Shown here: in pieces, positions 21,668-25,772 of the stretch
Numbering within the stretch: position 1 is the first letter of the stretch
Layout: the number at the start of each line of letters is the position of its first letter
NCBI GenBank assembly: GCA_002345925.1
Contig: DDWM01000031.1
Coordinates: 1 to 25,772, forward strand
Direction: 5' to 3'
Source of the DNA: Actinobacteria bacterium UBA2286
GTDB lineage: Bacteria; Actinomycetota; Coriobacteriia; Anaerosomatales; Anaerosomataceae
DNA: 25,772 nt
Position numbers and translations under genes: made by a program
Notes under the pieces: model-generated
What the model saw: only the letters and a program-made list of their open reading frames with translations
Database searches by the model: none
What the model was told of the DNA's origin: nothing

Positions 21668-23361
21668 GGCTTGGGGAATCTCCGGGCCTTCGCGAGTTCC
21701 CATTCCAGAAGGTTCGACAGGGTCCCGGTTCCGCCGATCATGGTGAATCCCGAGATCTTGTTTGAGTTCAGCATGACCCATTCGCGCGTCTTGCCTGCGA
21801 GAACAGTGCGCCCACAGAGCACCACCGGCTGCCCTTGTCGGCCAGCCAGCGCGCCCGCGGTGAGTGCGTCGGGGAATGTCTGCGCAGTGGCCACGTAGGG
21901 CGACATCATCTTTGCGCCCCAATACTCCCTGAGCGTCGCGACGTTCGTCTGGTAGCGATCGGCACCCTTGAGCCAGGTCACAGATAGCGACTGTGCTTTG
22001 AGCTGGTCCACGACGTTCTGCGAGACCGTCGGCGGGCCGCCGACTACCGAGACGCGCGTGACTTCTTCGGAGTGCAGCGCAAGGTACGCGGCTGTCGGCT
22101 TTGCCAGGCCATCGGAGCGTGTGAGCAAGATGGGCATCCCGCGCATTGCCGAGAAGGAAGACGCCGAGGTCGCGTCCGGGAAGGCGGTGCCGGCGACGAC
22201 CGTCACTCCGGCGCCTGGGGTGAGTCCCATGCGCTCGGCGACCGCCACTGCGGTTTCGTAGCGGTCGATTCCAGCAAGGCGCTCGACACCCTCGGCGGGA
22301 ATACCGGCTGCAACACAGGCTGCGTCGACTGCAGACGTCGCGACAGAAGCCTCACTGCCGAGAACGATGATGTGCTCGGGACCGAGCTTTGCGATGGCGG
22401 CTGCCGTTGATGACTGCAGCTCCGACTTCGGCGTCAGGAGGACCGGCGCGTCGAGGTGTGTGGAAAGCGGCGACGCCGCGAGTGCGTCCGCCCAATCCTC
22501 GCCGGAGGCGAGAATGACCGCCTCGGCTCCGCTCGGCCATCCGGTCAGCGCCGCATTAGCCGAGGTGGCGTAGCGATCGACGCCTTCGATTCTCGGCTCG
22601 ATGGGGGAAAGCGGCTTGGTTGCGTAGTAGTTATCGATGCCGTTGGCGATGCCCACGGCTACCTTGTGTCGGAATGTCGAGTTGAGCAGCTTCGCGCGAT
22701 CCGATGAGTTTGAGAGGAAGGCGACCTCGACGAGCGCTGAGGGCATGTTGGCCCACTTGATGACGTAGTAGCCGACGTCGTGGACGCCCCGGTTGTAGGT
22801 GCCTGCGTTGGAGGTGACGCCGGCCTGAAGATACGTCGCAAGGCTGCGCGAGAGCTTCGTGTCGGTTGGTGTGTTCCAGTTGTTGTAGTACGTCTCAGTG
22901 CCGGTCGCATTGCCGCCGGCGTTGTTGTGTATGGAGATGAAGATATCCGAGCCGGAGACGTTCGCCTTGTCGCTCCTGGCCTGCAGGTCGTCGTAGGGAA
23001 TCGGGTACGCGCCGGTGGTTCCGTCGGAATACAGACGGTAGCTGTCGCTGATCTCGCTGTAATGCCACGTTGGAATGTCGGCGTTTGTGATCGTGTAGTC
23101 GCCGGTGCGGCTCATGTGCACGGTGTGTCCGCGCGACTGGAGCACTTTGCGTGTCTCCAGGGCGATGAGCAGGTTGACTCGCTGCTCTTCCACGCCGCTG
23201 TAGACGGCGCCGGAGTAGCGTCCGCCATGGCCGGGATCGAGAAATATCGTGCCGGCCACTGCGGTTGCGGGCGCGAGGATCACGGCAAGCGCGACAGTGA
23301 GAGCGACTATGAGCAGGGGAGACTTAATGCGGGTGGCTACGACGGTGTGCTGCGGCTGCAT
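21664..23361 (-). CDS. Secreted N-acetylmuramoyl-L-alanine amidase with three cell-wall-binding-2 repeats
   Basis: The 565-residue protein has a signal sequence (RIKSPLLIVALTVALAVILAPATAVAG, cleavage near 36). An Amidase_3 domain (about 38-245) cuts the bond between MurNAc and the stem peptide. Its zinc ligands and catalytic residues are visible: H45 in FLDPGHGG, a Glu in GVEEQRVN (58-59), H144 in SIHNNAGG and E211 in LVEVAFLSN. Three cell-wall-binding-2 repeats follow, each opening with the signature G-x-D-R-Y: GVDRYAT near 259, GIDRYET near 363 and GADRYQT near 465. These anchor proteins to wall polymers without covalent linkage. ATG 23361 has AGGAG upstream inside a palindrome. A role in wall turnover or daughter-cell separation is likely. 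Confidence 0.95.
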   Translation of the reverse strand: MQPQHTVVATRIKSPLLIVALTVALAVILAPATAVAGTIFLDPGHGGRYSGAVYSGVEEQRVNLLIALETRKVLQSRGHTVHMSRTGDYTITNADIPTWHYSEISDSYRLYSDGTTGAYPIPYDDLQARSDKANVSGSDIFISIHNNAGGNATGTETYYNNWNTPTDTKLSRSLATYLQAGVTSNAGTYNRGVHDVGYYVIKWANMPSALVEVAFLSNSSDRAKLLNSTFRHKVAVGIANGIDNYYATKPLSPIEPRIEGVDRYATSANAALTGWPSGAEAVILASGEDWADALAASPLSTHLDAPVLLTPKSELQSSTAAAIAKLGPEHIIVLGSEASVATSAVDAACVAAGIPAEGVERLAGIDRYETAVAVAERMGLTPGAGVTVVAGTAFPDATSASSFSAMRGMPILLTRSDGLAKPTAAYLALHSEEVTRVSVVGGPPTVSQNVVDQLKAQSLSVTWLKGADRYQTNVATLREYWGAKMMSPYVATAQTFPDALTAGALAGRQGQPVVLCGRTVLAGKTREWVMLNSNKISGFTMIGGTGTLSNLLEWELAKARRFPKP

Positions 23362-23366
23362 CGGGA

Positions 23367-23378
23367 CTCCTTAAGGAG
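23367..23378 (-). promoter_or_regulatory. Ribosome-binding site inside a perfect palindrome
   Basis: CTCCTTAAGGAG is a perfect 12-base palindrome whose second half is the AGGAG used by the amidase gene, five bases from its ATG. In RNA it can fold as a four-pair hairpin (CTCC-TTAA-GGAG) that hides the ribosome-binding site, and two transcripts could also pair with each other. Either might limit translation; chance is not excluded. Confidence 0.45.
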
Positions 23379-23459
23379 CTTGGGAACACCCCCATTTAAG
23401 CACAGTCGGCCAATTTGCCCCGTGAGCGCGCGCACACGTGAACCGCTCTACGGCGTGGA

Positions 23460-23488
23460 TTGACACTGTATACCCTGAGGGCTAGCAT
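23460..23488 (+). promoter_or_regulatory. Promoter of guaB3-guaA
   Basis: TTGACA (23460-23465) is a perfect -35 box, 17 bases from TAGCAT (23483-23488). Transcription should start near 23495, leaving a leader of about 160 bases before guaB3. This is the best-matching promoter in the window. Confidence 0.75.
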
Positions 23489-23537
23489 ATACGCACCTTA
23501 CCAGCGTCGCGGAGCAGCACTTCGTCGCAGCACCGTT

Positions 23538-23581
23538 AGACCAGGACGCGCCGCCCGGAAGCGGGCGACCCCTGGTCTTTT
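23538..23581 (+). terminator. Terminator-shaped hairpin inside the guaB3 leader (candidate attenuator)
   Basis: AGACCAGG (23538-23545) pairs with CCTGGTCT (23571-23578). Within it CGCCCG (23552-23557) pairs with CGGGCG (23562-23567) around a GAAG loop. TCTTTTGT follows at once, giving the form of an intrinsic terminator. It lies between the guaB3 promoter and start codon, about 45 bases after the expected transcription start, so it would control read-through or end a short RNA of about 85 bases. No known riboswitch consensus was recognised upstream of it. Confidence 0.65.
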
Positions 23582-23653
23582 GTATATCAGCTGCTGCTTC
23601 GCTCAAGCAGGGTTTCACATCCGCATCGGGGCAATCAGGAGGCGCATCACAGT

Positions 23654-24829
23654 ATGGAGATCGAAATCGGGCGCGGAAAGACAGCACGGCAGGCGTACGG
23701 CTTCGACGACATTGCGATCGTCCCCTCTAGAAGGACCCGCGACCCGCGGGACGTGGATATCCACTGGGAGTTCTCGTTCAAGGGCAAGAAGTACGAGTTC
23801 CCGCTTCCTGTTCTTGCCTCGGCAATGGACGGCGTTGTGGATCCCGGATTTGCCATCACGATGGGCAAGCTCGGAGGACTGGCTGTTCTGAACCTCGAAG
23901 GCATCCAGACTCGCTACGCGGATCCGGCACCGTATCTCGACCAGATCGCCAGCTTCTCCAAAGAAGAGGCGACCGCCAAGATGCAGGAGATCTACGCTGC
24001 CGAGCAGGTCAAGCCTGAGCTCATCACGCAGCGTATCAAGGAGATCAAGGCCGGAGGCGTGCTTGCCGCGGCGTCGCTCACTCCGCAAAACGTTGAGCGC
24101 TACATCGATGCTGCCATGGAAGGCGGCCTCGACATCCTCGTCATCCAGGGCACCGTTGTATCGGCCGAGCATGTCTCGACCTACGATAAGCCGCTTGATT
24201 TGAATGCGTTCGTCCGTGACCTGCCCATCCCGACCATCATCGGTGGTTGCTGTAGCTATCAGGGTGCGCTGCACCTCATGCGCGCCGGCGCTGTCGGCGT
24301 GCTCGTTGGCGTTGGCCCCGGCCACGCTTGCACCTCCCGTCGCGTTCTCGGCATCGGCGTTCCGCAGGCCACGGCCATCGCGGACGCTGCGGCAGCTCGT
24401 CTGCGCCACATCGACGAGACCGGCATCTACTGCCACGTTATCGCTGACGGTGGCATGCGCACCGGTGGCGACCTCGCCAAGGCGTTCGCCTGCGGCGCGG
24501 ACGCGGTCATGATCGGCTCGCCGCTCGCTGCGGCGTCCGAGGCTCCCGGTCGCGGCTTCCACTGGGGTATGGCTACCTTCCACCCCGACCTGCCTCGCGG
24601 CACCCGCGTTCAGGCAGGCGTCCGTGGCTCGCTTGAGGAGATCCTGCTCGGGCCGGCGCACCAGAATGACGGTACGCTCAACCTGCTCGGTGGCGTTCGC
24701 ACTTCGATGGCCACCTGCGGTTACGAGAACCTGAAGACCTTCCAGAAGGCCGAAGTCATGGTCGCTCCCGCGCTGCAGACCGAGGGCAAGACCCTCCAGC
24801 AGTCGCAGGGCGTCGGGATGGGCCGGTAG
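23654..24829 (+). CDS. guaB3: GuaB3-family IMP dehydrogenase-related protein
   Basis: This 391-residue TIM-barrel protein is an IMPDH/GMP reductase superfamily member of the GuaB3 type. It lacks the two CBS domains that canonical GuaB carries, and it opens with the family start MEIEIGRGKTARQAYGFDDIAIVPSRRT. The catalytic-cysteine loop is GPGHACTSRRVLGIGVPQATAIADAAAARL, with C226. ETGIYCHVIADGGMRTGGDLAKAFACGADAVMIGSPLA binds the nucleotide phosphate. Cyanobacterial GuaB3 has been reported to act as a GMP reductase, so the reaction here may be GMP to IMP rather than IMP to XMP; sequence alone does not decide. AGGAGG lies 11 bases before ATG 23654. It overlaps guaA as TAGTG. Confidence 0.93.
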   Translation: MEIEIGRGKTARQAYGFDDIAIVPSRRTRDPRDVDIHWEFSFKGKKYEFPLPVLASAMDGVVDPGFAITMGKLGGLAVLNLEGIQTRYADPAPYLDQIASFSKEEATAKMQEIYAAEQVKPELITQRIKEIKAGGVLAAASLTPQNVERYIDAAMEGGLDILVIQGTVVSAEHVSTYDKPLDLNAFVRDLPIPTIIGGCCSYQGALHLMRAGAVGVLVGVGPGHACTSRRVLGIGVPQATAIADAAAARLRHIDETGIYCHVIADGGMRTGGDLAKAFACGADAVMIGSPLAAASEAPGRGFHWGMATFHPDLPRGTRVQAGVRGSLEEILLGPAHQNDGTLNLLGGVRTSMATCGYENLKTFQKAEVMVAPALQTEGKTLQQSQGVGMGR

Positions 24830-25772
24830 TGACAGACTTTCATGATCAGCAGCCGACCGTATTCGTTCTCGACTTCGGCGCGCAGTACGCGCAGCTGATC
24901 GCGCGTCGCGTTCGCGAGGCGCGTGTGTACTCGGAGATAGTGTCGTATTCGATCACTGCCGAGGAGGTCGCGCGCCGGAGTCCGGCCGCGATCATCTTGT
25001 CCGGCGGCCCGGCTAGCGTGTATGCCGAGGGTGCGCCGCATATGGACCCCGCCGTGCTCGAGCTGGGCATCCCGATCCTGGGCTTTTGCTACGGCATCCA
25101 GGAGATGGCGCTTCATCTGGGTGGCGAGATCCCTAAGACTGACATCGGCGAGTATGGCTTCGCCGAGCTTGAAGTGACCGATCCCAAGAGCGTCCTGCTT
25201 GCAGGTGTGCCCGCGACGTCGCAGTGCTGGATGAGCCACCGAGACAGCGTGGGCACCGCCCCGGCTGGCTTCTCGGTGACCGCTCGCACCTCAACCACAG
25301 CGATCGCCGCGATGGAGGATACAAGCCGCAAGCTCTTCGCCACACAGTTCCATCCCGAGGTCGCTCACACCGAGTTCGGCCAGCACATCATCAAGACGTT
25401 CTTGCATGATGTCGCAAAGATCCCGCCGGTCTGGACGATGGTGAACATCATCGACGAGACGGTCGCGCGGGTGCGCGAGCAAGTCGGGACCGACCACGTG
25501 ATATGCGGTCTCTCGGGCGGCGTTGACTCCTCCGTGGTTGCGGCGCTTCTACACCGCGCAATCGGTGATCAGCTCACCTGCGTGTTCGTGGACCACGGCA
25601 TGATGCGCCTGAACGAAGCCGAGCAGGTCGTGCATGCATGCCGTGACAACTTCCACGTGAACCTGATCCATGTCGATGCCGAGGAGCGCTACCTCTCGCT
25701 GCTGGCCGGCGTGGACGAGCCGGAGCTCAAGCGCCGCATCATCGGCGAGGAGTTCTGGAAGGTCTTCTTCGA
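24829..25772 (+). CDS. guaA: GMP synthase (glutamine-hydrolysing), N-terminal 60 percent (partial)
   Basis: GuaA converts XMP to GMP using ATP and ammonia from glutamine. The window holds the first 314 codons and the frame runs off the end. The class I amidotransferase domain (about 10-200) has FVLDFGAQYAQLI, the catalytic C87 in LGFCYGIQEM, and H175 and E177 in QFHPEV, completing the triad. The ATP-pyrophosphatase domain begins near 205 and shows the PP-loop CGLSGGVDSSVVAALLH, with SGGVDSS at 229-235, then CVFVDHGMMRLNE. The start is GTG 24829, which overlaps the guaB3 TAG stop by one base. No separate ribosome-binding site is obvious, so translation is probably coupled to guaB3. Confidence 0.97.
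   Translation, partial: MTDFHDQQPTVFVLDFGAQYAQLIARRVREARVYSEIVSYSITAEEVARRSPAAIILSGGPASVYAEGAPHMDPAVLELGIPILGFCYGIQEMALHLGGEIPKTDIGEYGFAELEVTDPKSVLLAGVPATSQCWMSHRDSVGTAPAGFSVTARTSTTAIAAMEDTSRKLFATQFHPEVAHTEFGQHIIKTFLHDVAKIPPVWTMVNIIDETVARVREQVGTDHVICGLSGGVDSSVVAALLHRAIGDQLTCVFVDHGMMRLNEAEQVVHACRDNFHVNLIHVDAEERYLSLLAGVDEPELKRRIIGEEFWKVFF

Noticed and set aside
3027..23378. CTTAAG recurring as a core in leader palindromes (13603, 17732, 23369).
   Set aside because: The same hexamer also occurs inside coding sequence (in alr, ntpC and at the end of ntpB), and flanks differ, so a shared regulatory motif is not supported.
23489..23600. The guaB3 leader as a guanine riboswitch, a signal recognition particle RNA or a tRNA.
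   Set aside because: None of the conserved purine-riboswitch core, the SRP GGAAG/AGCA apical motif or a tRNA T-arm and CCA-adjacent stem could be placed. Only promoter and terminator shape are supported.
23654..24829. The gene as canonical IMP dehydrogenase (guaB).
   Set aside because: No CBS pair is present between the two barrel halves, and the N-terminus and the ATAIADAAAARL segment fit GuaB3 instead.
1..25772. Mobile elements, phage genes, toxin-antitoxin or defence modules, CRISPR arrays.
   Set aside because: No transposase, integrase, target-site duplication, repeat array or nuclease-type orphan gene was seen; the content is core metabolism and housekeeping.

Overview
The window is a GC-rich, gene-dense stretch of bacterial chromosome. 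Gene order and content point to an actinomycetote: glmS, acpS, nnr, alr, tsaE, tsaB, rimI, tsaD, groES, groEL, guaB3 and guaA occur in the same relative order as in actinobacterial chromosomes such as Mycobacterium. Three other traits are a full archaeal/bacterial V-type ATPase operon, a RimI-TsaD fusion and an amidase with three cell-wall-binding-2 repeats. Together they suggest a deep, probably anaerobic lineage near the Coriobacteriia; that placement is inference.

Region 1 (1-4073) holds the 3' end of glmS, then acpS, the bifunctional NAD(P)HX repair gene nnr, a two-CBS-domain protein and alanine racemase (alr). The theme is cell-wall precursor supply, lipid carrier activation and cofactor repair. 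Region 2 (4074-12924) is a complete V/A-type ATPase operon in the order H(G)-I-K-E-C-F-A-B-D, nearly all translationally coupled. Its leader of about 240 bases carries tandem dyads and hairpins. Region 3 (12925-14148) has a hairpin-rich convergent gap, an unrecognised 114-residue gene on the minus strand, and a nitroreductase with its own promoter.

Region 4 (14161-17535) is a tightly overlapping operon: family-4-like uracil-DNA glycosylase, tsaE, tsaB and a rimI-tsaD fusion. The last three genes supply the TsaB/TsaD/TsaE part of the t6A37 tRNA modification machinery plus S18 acetylation. A good terminator follows. Region 5 (17594-19854) is groES-groEL under a sigma70-type promoter with a CIRCE operator, closed by a strong terminator. 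Region 6 (19862-23361) has a LysE-family exporter (-), the ATPase ychF (+), and a secreted N-acetylmuramoyl-L-alanine amidase (-) whose stop codon interlocks with that of ychF. Region 7 (23460-25772) has a strong promoter and a leader with a terminator-shaped hairpin, then guaB3 and the 5' part of guaA, coupled by a TAGTG overlap.

No mobile element, CRISPR array, tRNA or rRNA gene was seen, and no gene-free stretch exceeds 300 bases. The window is mostly conserved core genome. The least explained parts are the guaB3 leader, the dyads ahead of the ATPase operon, the folded groES leader and the orphan gene at 13126-13470.
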